Assembly: GCA_963821885.1 (NCBI GenBank)
Contig: CAWGFN010000002.1
Location: 434,001-498,000 of the forward strand
Length of the DNA stretch: 64,000 bases
From: Oleiagrimonas sp963821885
GTDB lineage: Bacteria; Pseudomonadota; Gammaproteobacteria; Xanthomonadales; Rhodanobacteraceae
Reading direction: 5' to 3'
Part shown: piece by piece, positions 42,065-50,462 of the stretch
Position numbering within the stretch: position 1 is the first letter of the stretch
How the letters are laid out: every line of letters begins with the position of its first letter
The notes under the pieces: model-generated
What the model was told of the DNA's origin: nothing
Databases searched by the model: none
Seen by the model: the letters and a program-made list of their open reading frames with translations, nothing else
Position numbers and translations under genes: made by a program

Positions 42065-42191
42065 CCCCTGGCCCGGCAATGCCGGGCACCAGGCCATGTC
42101 CCACCGTCGCCCGGGCCCGGTCGGCCGATCCGGCGTCCTCCAGCGCGGCGCGCCCCTTGTAGTCGGCGCGCGCTCGGGCAATGATTCCTGC

Positions 42192-44039
42192 ATGACGGAT
42201 GCTCGCCGCGTCAACCGCAGGATGCGAATCCGATGGACCCGGGCGTTCATCGCCGCGAGCTGCGCCATCGCGTTCACCGTGGCCGCGCATGTCGCCGTTC
42301 CGGGCATCGTGCAGCCGCCACTGGGCACCGACGCCATGCGCCGCGCGGCGATCGACCACCCGCAGGCCATGATCGACCGGGCGCACGCGCGCCTGAAGGC
42401 GGCCGATGGCAACCTCGACGTGGAAACCGAGCGCGGCCTGCTGTGGTGGATGGGCTCGGCGGCACTCAACCTCGGCGACGACGCCACGCTCACCGAAGCC
42501 GTGCTGCGCCTGGACAGCCTGCACCACGTCGGCCACGACCCGCTGGCCGGCGCCGCGGCCAACTACCTGCGCGCCTTTCACCAGATCCTCAACGGCGATG
42601 CCGGCGGCCTGGTCGCCGCCCTGCGTGCCGCCGCCCTGGTGCAGGACAGCGACGATCCGCGCGTGCGCGCCTGGTCGGGCTACCAGCTGTGCGATGCCTA
42701 CACCCAGGCCGGCGAGGCGGCCCAGGCCGTTCCGGTCTGCCGCCAGGCCGCGGCCGATGCGCGCAAGGTCGGCGATGCGTGGGAACTGGCCGACGACGAG
42801 AACGACCTGGGCTGGAACGCCTCGGCCATGCACAAGTACGCCGAGGCCATCGCCTGGTACGAGCAGTCGCGCGCGCGCTTCGCCTCGATCGGCGCCGAGC
42901 AGGTGGTGGCCCAGGTCGGCGACAACCTGGCACACACGCTGCTGCTGGTCGGTCGCCCGCGCGAGGCGCTGAAGCTCTCCGAGGCCTCGCTGGAACGCGA
43001 GAAGGCCGCCGGCAACGAGAGCGACGCCCTGCTCTCGCGCGCCAACATCGCGCGCGCCGAGGCCGCCCTGCACCATCCACGGCGCGCCGAGCAGGTGATC
43101 AAGGCGGCCATCGACGAGGCGCGCCGGACCAGCAACCGCGGGCTGCTGCCGGATTTCTACGCGGCCGACAGCCGCTTCGCCGAGGCCGCCGGCGACATGC
43201 CGCGGGCGCTGGCCAGCGCGCGCAAGGTCGGCGAACTGCTGCGCCAGCAGCGTCACCCGAGCGTGCTGGCGGCGGAGCGGGCCCTGGAGGACCGCTACCA
43301 GGCGCGCGAACGCGAGCTGCGCATCAGCGAACTGCAGCGCGAGAATGGACTCAGCGCCATGCAGCTGAACGTGGCGCAGGCGCAATCGCAGCGCGAGCGG
43401 GCCTGGGTCGTGGCGGCGCTGCTGGGCGTCATCGCCCTGCTGGTGATCATCTGGCTGCTGTACCTGCTGCTGCGCGCCCAGCGCCGGCACGCCGACTCCC
43501 TGCGCGAGCTGTCGCTGCGCGATCCGCTGACCGGCGTGGACAACCGACGCTCGTTCATGCAGGCCGCCGGCAGGCTGGTCGATACCCTGCGCACGGACCA
43601 GGCCGCCCGGCACGCGCTGCTGCTGATCGACCTGGATCATTTCAAGCACGTCAACGACAGCGACGGCCACCCCGCGGGCGACCGCGTGCTGGTGCAGGTG
43701 GTGCGGCAGATCGAGCACGCCGCCGGAACCGCCGTCACGCTCGCGCGCCTGGGCGGCGAGGAGTTCGCCCTGCTGTGCGCGGACACCTCCGCCGACGCCG
43801 CCCGGGCGCTGGCCCTCGACATCTGCCGGCGCGTCGCCCACATGCCGCTGCCGCTGCCTGAGGACTCGCCGATCGAGCGCATCACGGTGAGCATCGGCGT
43901 GGCGATCCTCGACGGCGTCTCGTGCACCGACATGGACAGCTGGCTGCGTACCGCCGATGCCGCGCTGTACCAGGCCAAATCCGACGGCCGCAACCGCGTG
44001 GTCGTGGCGGGCGACGATGCCGCGACGCGTGTAGGCTGA
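42192..44039 (+). CDS. Membrane diguanylate cyclase with periplasmic TPR sensor
   Basis: 615 residues. N-terminal signal/anchor (FIAASCAIAFTVAAHVAV), a TPR-type helical sensor (about 40-395) with repeats such as AEAIAWYEQSRARFASIG and AREALKL-like units, a coiled coil, a single membrane helix (about 406-428, AALLGVIALLVIIWLLYLL), then a GGDEF domain: LSLRDPLTGVDNRRSF, LIDLDHFKHVND and the active-site LGGEEFALL at about 521. It should synthesise c-di-GMP. There is no RxxD inhibitory site five residues before GGEEF. Start at 42192 is chosen to keep the N-terminal helix; the ribosome-binding site is weak. Confidence 0.93.
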   Translation: MTDARRVNRRMRIRWTRAFIAASCAIAFTVAAHVAVPGIVQPPLGTDAMRRAAIDHPQAMIDRAHARLKAADGNLDVETERGLLWWMGSAALNLGDDATLTEAVLRLDSLHHVGHDPLAGAAANYLRAFHQILNGDAGGLVAALRAAALVQDSDDPRVRAWSGYQLCDAYTQAGEAAQAVPVCRQAAADARKVGDAWELADDENDLGWNASAMHKYAEAIAWYEQSRARFASIGAEQVVAQVGDNLAHTLLLVGRPREALKLSEASLEREKAAGNESDALLSRANIARAEAALHHPRRAEQVIKAAIDEARRTSNRGLLPDFYAADSRFAEAAGDMPRALASARKVGELLRQQRHPSVLAAERALEDRYQARERELRISELQRENGLSAMQLNVAQAQSQRERAWVVAALLGVIALLVIIWLLYLLLRAQRRHADSLRELSLRDPLTGVDNRRSFMQAAGRLVDTLRTDQAARHALLLIDLDHFKHVNDSDGHPAGDRVLVQVVRQIEHAAGTAVTLARLGGEEFALLCADTSADAARALALDICRRVAHMPLPLPEDSPIERITVSIGVAILDGVSCTDMDSWLRTADAALYQAKSDGRNRVVVAGDDAATRVG

Positions 44040-44067
44040 TGCCGGATCACCCCGACCAGGCACGCCC

Positions 44068-44418
44068 ATGGAAGCGATGACGTTCAGGACCAGTGCCCAC
44101 GATGCCGTGCGCTTCTGGGAGCGCGGCCGGGTCGCCTACAACCTGGCGCTGGCCGTGGTGGTCGGCATCGTGTTCACGTACTTCTGGCCGCTGTCGCGCC
44201 AGGCGCTGTCGCTGGACCGGGCGCTGGATGTGTTCATCCTGGCCGTGCTGGCCAACGTGCTGTACTGCTCGGCCTACGTGGTCGACCTGTTCCTGCAGTA
44301 CGCAGGCTTCGCCGCGGCCTGGCGCCGCCGCCGCTGGATGCTGTGGGCGCTGGGCACGACGCTGGCCTGCGTGCTGGCGCAGTTCTTCGCCCGCGGCATG
44401 TTCGGCCACCCGCACTGA
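44068..44418 (+). CDS. Small membrane protein
   Basis: 116 residues with three helices (ALAVVVGIVFTYFWPL; VFILAVLANVLYCSAYVVDLFL; WMLWALGTTLACVLAQFF). RFWERGRVAYNL before helix 1 and an AAWRRRRWM loop on the cytoplasmic side follow the positive-inside rule. Starts 28 bases after the diguanylate cyclase, possibly co-transcribed. No named family, though the pattern recurs in Xanthomonadales. Confidence 0.72.
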   Translation: MEAMTFRTSAHDAVRFWERGRVAYNLALAVVVGIVFTYFWPLSRQALSLDRALDVFILAVLANVLYCSAYVVDLFLQYAGFAAAWRRRRWMLWALGTTLACVLAQFFARGMFGHPH

Positions 44419-44500
44419 GGCGCACGACACGCCCGGGCCACGGGGTGAACCTCGCGCCGTTACACTGGTCCATGGACCGCATGCGCATGACACCGCCACG

Positions 44501-44758
44501 ATGACCCCCGACATCCGCTTCAGCGCCGAGGAAAAGCAGCGCATGGTCGCGCGCGTCAAGCGCTACTTCAGCGAGGAACTGCACCAGGAGATCGGCCCGT
44601 TCGACGCCGGGTTCCTGCTCGACGTCCTTGCCCGGGACCTCGGCGCGTACTTCTATAATCGTGGCCTGTACGATGCGCAGGCGGCCCTGTCGGCGCGCAT
44701 CGACGACGTCCAGGACGCCATACTGCAGCTGGAACGCCCCACCGAACCAAGCACGTGA
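44501..44758 (+). CDS. DUF2164 family protein
   Basis: 85 residues, soluble. IRFSAEEKQRMVARVKRYFSEELHQEIGPFDAGFLLDVLARDLGAYFYNRGLYDAQ is the DUF2164 consensus, including the GxFDAxFLLDxLAxDLGAYFYNxGL core. Function unknown. The start codon at 44501 gives the family's usual length. It lies 7 bases before the next membrane-protein gene. Confidence 0.92.
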   Translation: MTPDIRFSAEEKQRMVARVKRYFSEELHQEIGPFDAGFLLDVLARDLGAYFYNRGLYDAQAALSARIDDVQDAILQLERPTEPST

Positions 44759-44765
44759 AGACCGC

Positions 44766-45185
44766 ATGACCGAACGCCCACACGCCCCGCACGCCTACCG
44801 CCCCGTCCGCACGCTGTGGTGGATCTACTTTGCCCTGATCGCGCTGTACTGGCTGCTGGCCGTGTTCAGCGTGCACACGCTGTCGGACGGCCTGCAGGCG
44901 GCGTTCTTCGGCTTCGGCCTGGTCGGCCTGTGGGGCTACCTGCGGCATGTCGCGATCGGCTGGCGCGCCCTGTGGATCGCCTATCTTGCCCTTTTCGTGC
45001 TGTGGGTCGTCGGCAACATCGTGCTGCACTTCGTGCGCGGTCCGGCGGCAGGCGTGCTGCCCGCGCTGATCGCCGCCTTCGGCGTGCTGCTGGTGTTCGG
45101 CCTGGCCGCCTGGGCCCTGTGGCGTTACAGCTTCCGCTGTGCCTCGCTGTGGCAGCGCCGCCCGAAGGACGCGCCGGCGCGCTGA
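44766..45185 (+). CDS. Four-helix membrane protein
   Basis: 139 residues. Helices: LWWIYFALIALYWLLAVF, LQAAFFGFGLVGLWGYL, LWIAYLALFVLWVVGNIVLHFV, VLPALIAAFGVLLVFGLAAWALW, with a basic C-terminus. It begins 7 bases after DUF2164, so it is translationally close to it. No family recognised. Confidence 0.7.
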   Translation: MTERPHAPHAYRPVRTLWWIYFALIALYWLLAVFSVHTLSDGLQAAFFGFGLVGLWGYLRHVAIGWRALWIAYLALFVLWVVGNIVLHFVRGPAAGVLPALIAAFGVLLVFGLAAWALWRYSFRCASLWQRRPKDAPAR

Positions 45186-45240
45186 AGACGCCTCGGCCAC
45201 CGCCGCATGCGCGGCATGGAGACATCAGGGGGATCGAGGC

Positions 45241-45723
45241 ATGAACACGGACACGTTCGACGCCGCGGCGACCACGCCACAGACGCCGCACGGCGCCAGC
45301 GAGGGCTCGGCGCCGGCCATGCGCCTGTATACGCCCACCCAGGCCGCTTGCGGCGCCCTGCTGGGTGGCCCGATGGGGGTGATCTATTTCCTGTGGGCCA
45401 ATTTCCGCACCCTGGGGCGACCGCGGGCGGCCCGCGCCACGCTCGTCTACGGCATGCTCGGCTTCGTCGGCCTGCTGGCTCTGATCATGCTGCTGCCGCG
45501 GCAGACACCGAGCCTGGTCTTCACCCTGACCTACGCGCTGGTGGCCCGGCACGTGGTCCGGCACCTGCAGATGTCACGCGAGGCCATCGCGGCATCGGAC
45601 CGCCATCGGCCGCAGTCGAACTGGCGGGTGGCCGGCATCGGCCTGCTGTGCGCGCTGCTCTCCCTGGCGCTGGCGGTGCCGGTGGTCATCGTGCTGATCC
45701 TGCTCGGCCTGCCGCTGAATTGA
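45241..45723 (+). CDS. Small membrane protein
   Basis: 160 residues. A polar N-terminus precedes helices CGALLGGPMGVIYFLWANF, ATLVYGMLGFVGLLALIMLL, SLVFTLTYALVARHV and GIGLLCALLSLALAVPVVIVLILLGL. YTPTQAACGALLGGP is a distinctive turn. The ATG at 45241 begins 55 bases after the previous membrane gene; same orientation suggests a small operon 44501-45723. Converges with the MFS gene (1-base gap). Confidence 0.7.
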   Translation: MNTDTFDAAATTPQTPHGASEGSAPAMRLYTPTQAACGALLGGPMGVIYFLWANFRTLGRPRAARATLVYGMLGFVGLLALIMLLPRQTPSLVFTLTYALVARHVVRHLQMSREAIAASDRHRPQSNWRVAGIGLLCALLSLALAVPVVIVLILLGLPLN

Positions 45724-45724
45724 G

Positions 45725-46969
45725 TCACGCGGCATCGCCGGGGCGTCCGGGTCCGACCCCGGGGCGGTGCTCGGGATGGCGGTATTCAGAGACCGCCAGC
45801 ATCAGCACCGCGGCCAGGCCGACACCCAGCGGCAGCACCGACAGCGCCAGGCGCAGGTCGCCGCCGGCCTGCTCGGCGAGCACCCCGACCAGCGGCTGGA
45901 ACACCAGCGCGCCGGCAATGCCGATCATGTTGACGAAGGCCACCACGGTGCCGGCCCGGCGGCTGGGCTGCCCTTCCTTGGCCATGGCGAAGGTCAGCAT
46001 CTGCAGGCCGCCGAAGAACCCCCCGGCCAGCAGCAACGCGCCCACGCCCCACGGCGGCAGCGGCAGGTACAGGGCGCCGGCATAGGCCAGCGCGGTCAGC
46101 AGCGCGCCGGCCAGCACCAGGTACTTGCGATGGCCGAGGCGGTCGGACAGCCAGCCGCCACTGATGCTGCCCGCGGCCATGCCCCAGAAGACCATCGCCA
46201 CCAGGCCCTGCGCCTGCACCGGCGTAAGGTGGCGATCGCGCACCAGCTCGGTGGTGCCCCACAACCCCCCGTAGACGTTGACCGGCAGGTAGTACAGCAG
46301 GCCCGCGACGGCGATGATCCAGATGCGCCGGTCGCCGAGCACGTCGGCCAGGCTTTCGCGCACGTGGGCCATGGCGCCGATGTCCGGCGTGTATGCGCCG
46401 GTGCGCTCGGGATCGCGCAGGAACAGCGCCGCCAGCGTGCTGACCGCAAGGCCGAACAGCGCGGTGGCCACGAACACGGCACGCCAGCCGGCGCTGTCGA
46501 TGGCCCCGGTCAGCACCACGCCGCCAATCGCCGTGCCCAGCATGCCCACCGCGTTGACGCTGCCCGAGAGCAACGCGAAGCGTTCGGGAGGAAAGCCGTG
46601 GTTGACCAGCCACAGCGCCGCGACGAAGGCGAACGAGGCGCCAAAGCCCATCAGCAGCCGGCCCAGGCCACCCAGCCAGATCGAGCCGCCGGCCACGAAC
46701 ACCAGCACGCCCAGCGCGCACAGGAAGCTGCCCAGCATGACGAAGCGGCGCGCGCCGTAGCGGTCCAGTAGCAGGCCGACCACGATCTGCATCGGCGCGT
46801 AGATCCAGAAGAACAGGCTGGCCAGGGTGCCGAAGCCCGAATCGCCCAGGCCATAGGCCTGCTCGATGGCCGACGCGGCCAGGCTCGGCTCGATGCGCAC
46901 CACGAACTCGAACAGGAAGAACGCCGAAGCCAGGACGAAGGCGACGCGGGCGGCGGTGGCGGGTTTCAT
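45725..46969 (-). CDS. MFS transporter
   Basis: 414 residues, twelve helices. FFLFEFVVRIEPSLAA in helix 1, YAPMQIVVGLLLDRYGARRFVM as the loop 2-3 motif, GFGASFAFVAALWLVNHGFPPERFALLSGSVNA, and a second-half GGWLSDRLGHRKYLVL. This resembles the OPA/nitrate-sulfonate type MFS group with unknown substrate. ATG at 46969. It points toward the small membrane genes and lacks adjacent regulator. Confidence 0.9.
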   Translation of the reverse strand: MKPATAARVAFVLASAFFLFEFVVRIEPSLAASAIEQAYGLGDSGFGTLASLFFWIYAPMQIVVGLLLDRYGARRFVMLGSFLCALGVLVFVAGGSIWLGGLGRLLMGFGASFAFVAALWLVNHGFPPERFALLSGSVNAVGMLGTAIGGVVLTGAIDSAGWRAVFVATALFGLAVSTLAALFLRDPERTGAYTPDIGAMAHVRESLADVLGDRRIWIIAVAGLLYYLPVNVYGGLWGTTELVRDRHLTPVQAQGLVAMVFWGMAAGSISGGWLSDRLGHRKYLVLAGALLTALAYAGALYLPLPPWGVGALLLAGGFFGGLQMLTFAMAKEGQPSRRAGTVVAFVNMIGIAGALVFQPLVGVLAEQAGGDLRLALSVLPLGVGLAAVLMLAVSEYRHPEHRPGVGPGRPGDAA

Positions 46970-47067
46970 GGACGGCGTTCACGCGGATCGGACATCGCCC
47001 CACTATCGGCAATCGACGCGGTCGCGACAAGCGTCCGGACTGCACGCCGGCGACGTAAGATGCCGCC

Positions 47068-47562
47068 ATGACCGTCACGGCACCGCCCCTCGAGATCCGC
47101 GCCGACGACCCGGGCAACCCGGCCCTGCTTGCGTTGCTGCGCGAACACCACGGCGACATGCTGCGCCATTCGCCGCCGGAAAGCGTGCATGCGCTCGACG
47201 AGGCCGCGCTGCGCCACGGCGGCGTCGACTTCTTCAGCGCCTGGCGCGACGGCCGTCTGGCCGGCTGCGCGGCGCTCAAGCCGCTTCACGCGCGCCACGC
47301 CGAGATCAAGTCCATGCGCACGGCCGCCCACAGCCTGCGCCAGGGCGTGGCCACCGCGCTGCTGGCGCATCTGGTCGCCGAGGCCCGCCGCCGCGGCTAC
47401 GCGCGCCTGAGCCTGGAGACCGGCTCCATGGACGCCTTCGCCCCCGCCCGCGCGCTGTACGCGCGCCACGGCTTCGTCGAATGCGGGCCGTTCGCCGATT
47501 ACGTCGAGGACCCGTACAGCGTGTTCATGACCCTGGACCTGACTTCGCCCCCGATCACGTAG
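47068..47562 (+). CDS. GNAT family N-acetyltransferase
   Basis: 164 residues. GNAT core with DFFSAWRDGRLAGCAALKPL, the acetyl-CoA loop AHSLRQGVATALLAHLVAEARRRGYARLSLETGS and the C-terminal ARALYARHGFVECGPFADYVED. It resembles the PhnO/ArgA-like small-substrate acetyltransferases (YsnE-like). The stop codon TAG belongs to the arm of a hairpin repeat (GTAGGGCGGA), which seems to have inserted at the gene end. Confidence 0.9.
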   Translation: MTVTAPPLEIRADDPGNPALLALLREHHGDMLRHSPPESVHALDEAALRHGGVDFFSAWRDGRLAGCAALKPLHARHAEIKSMRTAAHSLRQGVATALLAHLVAEARRRGYARLSLETGSMDAFAPARALYARHGFVECGPFADYVEDPYSVFMTLDLTSPPIT

Positions 47563-47619
47563 GGCGGACTGTGTCCGCCATGGCGCATTGTGGACGGCGG
47601 ACAGAGTCCGCCCTACGTG
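47556..47619. repeat. Long hairpin repeat (GTAGGGCGGA type)
   Basis: The 24-base arms 47556-47579 and 47596-47619 begin CACGTAGGGCGGACT and are complementary at 23 of 24 positions, with a 16-base loop. The GTAGGGCGGA stem is a well-known dispersed palindromic repeat type in proteobacteria. It contains the GNAT stop codon and could act as a bidirectional terminator for the convergent gene pair. Confidence 0.92.
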
Positions 47620-47653
47620 CGGGTTGCAGCACGCGCTGGCCGGCAGCAGGTGG

Positions 47654-48223
47654 CTAGCCGCCCGTCAGGTGCCGGAAGTAGTCCCGGTGGATCCGCGCAT
47701 CGAGCCAGGTTTCGGCGACCTGCCTGTCGGCACGCACCTGCGAGCCCGAGACCGGCACCGCGCAGCGCCGAGGATCGACCATCACATGCACCACCGGCGC
47801 GCCGCCCCGCGCGCGCTGCGCCGCATCGAGCACGGCGGCGAACCCCTCGCCGTAGTCCTCGCTGGTGAACACGGCATCCACGTCGACCGCCAGGACCGCA
47901 TGCAGCAGCCAGGCGACGAAGTGCCGATGGTCCTCTGCAGGGGCCTCGTTGTCGGGCACGACGCGCGGCGCCACGCCCCGCCGCTCGCAGTGCGCGGCCA
48001 GTCGCGCATCGTCGATCACCAGGGACGGGACATCGGGATACAGCATGCGCAGCCAGCGCTCGCGTCGTGGCGGCGCGCAGCCGGCGTATTCGGGCTTGGT
48101 GTAGCTGATCACCAGCAGCCGTTCGCACCGCGACAACGCCCGGTCCAGCAGCAACTGATGGCCGCGGTGCAACGGGCAGAACTTGCCGACCACCAGGCCG
48201 CTGGCGAAGCGCCTCACGGTCAC
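47654..48223 (-). CDS. NadR-like nucleotidyltransferase
   Basis: 189 residues. Nucleotidyltransferase signature GKFCPLHRGHQLL (HxGH variant HRGH), then RRERWLRMLYPD, EDHRHFVAWLL, DAVFTSEDYGEGFA and the second motif SGSQVRAD (ISGTxxR-like). These fit the NMN adenylyltransferase/NadR type. There is no ribosylnicotinamide-kinase P-loop, so it is the transferase part alone; another adenylyl or cytidylyl transfer is possible. It is convergent with the GNAT gene. Confidence 0.87.
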   Translation of the reverse strand: MTVRRFASGLVVGKFCPLHRGHQLLLDRALSRCERLLVISYTKPEYAGCAPPRRERWLRMLYPDVPSLVIDDARLAAHCERRGVAPRVVPDNEAPAEDHRHFVAWLLHAVLAVDVDAVFTSEDYGEGFAAVLDAAQRARGGAPVVHVMVDPRRCAVPVSGSQVRADRQVAETWLDARIHRDYFRHLTGG

Positions 48224-48235
48224 CCCGCGGACATG

Positions 48236-48264
48236 AAAAAGGGAGGCGCGAACGCCTCCCTTTT
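48236..48264 (-). terminator. Intrinsic terminator of the tail-specific protease gene
   Basis: AAAAGGGAGGCG-CGAA-CGCCTCCCTTTT, a perfect 12-bp stem with T/A tracts on both sides, 24 bases past the protease stop. Confidence 0.92.
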
Positions 48265-48287
48265 CAATACCGGAACAACGCCATGCA

Positions 48288-50462
48288 TCAGTCGGTCGCG
48301 GCCACGCCCTTCTTGCCGGCGTAGGGCAGGACTTCGGCGGCCAGCTTGGTGTTGCCGCGGATCAGGTCGACCTCGTCGGCGACGATGTGCGCGGCCTCGT
48401 CCAGCATCACGTCGGTGGCGTCCTTGGCCGCCTTCTGCTGCTTGACCTGGTCGGCGATGCTGCGCTCGCCCGGAGTCAGGCCGTCGTCCAGCTGCACCTC
48501 GGCGCTGTCGCTGGTGTCGCCGTCGATCGCCTTGTGGCGCTCGCGGAAGGCCTTCTCCACCGCCTCGTTGTGCTGGCGCTCGGACTTGCGCACGGCGTAG
48601 TCCAGCGACACCGTGGTCTTTTCGCGGTTGGCCTTGTAGACGTTCAGCTCGTCGAGCATCAGCTTCCACGCCGGCGAGGTGTCGATGCGCGCGTCGTGGC
48701 GCTTCTCCAGCATCGGCACCAGCACCTTCAGGTTGGCCACCGGGGCGTAGGTGGCCGGCGCGATGTGGGTCCACGGCAGGGCATTGTCGTAGGTCGACTC
48801 GCCGAACAGCTTCTCGTCGCCGGTCTTGGGGAAACCGATGTCCGGCGTCACGCCGCGCAGCTGGGTGGAGCCACCGTTGATGCGGAAGAACTTGGCGATG
48901 GTCATCTTCAGCTTGCCGTACTTGCCGCCGCCCTCGTCACCGGCCCAGCGGTCCAGGGGCACCAGGCTCTGCACCGTGCCCTTGCCGAAGGTCGGCTCGC
49001 CGATGATCAGGCCGCGACCGTAGTCCTGGATCGCCGCGGCGAAGATTTCCGAGGCCGAGGCGGTGCCGCGGTTGACCAGCACCGCCAGCGGGCCCTTCCA
49101 CAGCATGCCCGGGTCGTCGTCGTTCTGCTCGTCGACCTTGCCGTCGGTGTTGCGCACCTGGACCACCGGACCCTTGTTGATGAACAGGCCGGTCATCTTG
49201 GTCGCTTCGCTCAGCGAACCGCCGCCGTTGTTGCGCAGGTCGACGATGATGCCGTCGACCTTTTCCTTCTTCAGTTCTCTGATCAGCCTGGCGACGTCGC
49301 GCGAGGCGCTCTTGTAGTTCGGGTCATCGGCCGCGTGGGCGTCGAAATCCTCGTAGAAGGAAGGCAGGTCGATGATGCCGATGCGGTGCACGCCGCCGGC
49401 GTCCTTGACCTCGATGAGCTTCTTCTTCGCGGCCTGCTCGGCCAGGGTCACCTTCTTGCGCACCAGGGTGATGACCTCGTGCTTGCCATCCAGCCCGCTC
49501 TTGGACGGGATCACTTCCAGGCGCAGGGTGCTGTCCTTCTTGCCGCGGATCTTGGACACCACGTCGTCGATGCGCCAGCCGACCACATCCTGCAACGGGC
49601 CACTGGTGCCCTGGCCGACGCCGACGATGCGGTCGCCGACGTGGATCATGCCGGACTTGTCGGCCGGGCCGCCGGGCACCACCTCGCGCACGATGGTGTA
49701 GTCGTCACGCGACTGCAGCACCGCGCCGATGCCGACCAGCGACAGCTTCATGGCGATATCGAAGTTCTGCGCCGCGCGCGGGCCGAAGTAATCGGTGTGC
49801 GGGTCGGTGGTCTCGGCATAGGCGTTCATGAAGGCGTCGAACGCGTCCTGCGAGTCCATCTGGCCGATGCGGTCCAGGTAGTTGGCGTAGCGCTTGTCCA
49901 GGGTCTTGCGGATCTCGGCTTCGGGCTTGCCGGCCAGCTTCAGGCGCAGCCAGTCGTTCTTCACGCGCTTGCGCCACAGGGCGTCCAGCGCCTTCTCATC
50001 GGGCGCCCAGGCGGCGTGCTCGCGGTCGACGTCGTAGCTTTCGTTCTTCTTGAACTCGAAGCCCTTCTTGAGCAGCTCGCGGGCATAGTCCAGGCGCTGC
50101 GTGACGCGCTGGATGTACAGGTTGAAGATGGCGAACGGACCGGACAGGTCCTGGTTCCAGATCGCGTCGTCGAAGCGGTCGCGCATGCTGGTGAAGCGGT
50201 CGATGTCGGCCTTGGTGAAGTACAGCTTGTCACCGTCCAGGCCCTTCAGGTAGGCGTCGTAGATCTTCGCCGACATGGCGTCGTCGAGCGGCTTGGCGTC
50301 GTACTGGTAGCGGGTCAGGATCCGCGCCGAGATGTCCGCGGCCTGCGCCTGGACCTCGGTCGGCTTGAGCGTCAGCGAGGCGGACTTGGCGGGGACATCG
50401 GCATGTGCCGCGAAGCCGGTCAGGGCCAGCAGCGTGACGGACAGGAACAAACGCTTGATCAT
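48288..50462 (-). CDS. prc: Carboxy-terminal (tail-specific) protease
   Basis: 724 residues. Signal peptide LFLSVTLLALTGFAAHA. N-terminal DUF3340-like helical domain (LDGDKLYFTKADIDRF, YAETTDPHTDYFGP), a PDZ domain (IVREVVPGGPADKSGMIHVGDRIVGVGQ), the S41 protease core with Ser in NRGTASASEIFA and Lys in GEPTFGKGTVQSLV, then a C-terminal DUF3340 region. This is the Prc/Tsp architecture. It cleaves periplasmic proteins with nonpolar C-termini and processes murein hydrolases. It directly follows lipA with no gap (50462/50463), so probably the last gene of the lip operon, closed by the terminator at 48236. Confidence 0.96.
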   Translation of the reverse strand: MIKRLFLSVTLLALTGFAAHADVPAKSASLTLKPTEVQAQAADISARILTRYQYDAKPLDDAMSAKIYDAYLKGLDGDKLYFTKADIDRFTSMRDRFDDAIWNQDLSGPFAIFNLYIQRVTQRLDYARELLKKGFEFKKNESYDVDREHAAWAPDEKALDALWRKRVKNDWLRLKLAGKPEAEIRKTLDKRYANYLDRIGQMDSQDAFDAFMNAYAETTDPHTDYFGPRAAQNFDIAMKLSLVGIGAVLQSRDDYTIVREVVPGGPADKSGMIHVGDRIVGVGQGTSGPLQDVVGWRIDDVVSKIRGKKDSTLRLEVIPSKSGLDGKHEVITLVRKKVTLAEQAAKKKLIEVKDAGGVHRIGIIDLPSFYEDFDAHAADDPNYKSASRDVARLIRELKKEKVDGIIVDLRNNGGGSLSEATKMTGLFINKGPVVQVRNTDGKVDEQNDDDPGMLWKGPLAVLVNRGTASASEIFAAAIQDYGRGLIIGEPTFGKGTVQSLVPLDRWAGDEGGGKYGKLKMTIAKFFRINGGSTQLRGVTPDIGFPKTGDEKLFGESTYDNALPWTHIAPATYAPVANLKVLVPMLEKRHDARIDTSPAWKLMLDELNVYKANREKTTVSLDYAVRKSERQHNEAVEKAFRERHKAIDGDTSDSAEVQLDDGLTPGERSIADQVKQQKAAKDATDVMLDEAAHIVADEVDLIRGNTKLAAEVLPYAGKKGVAATD

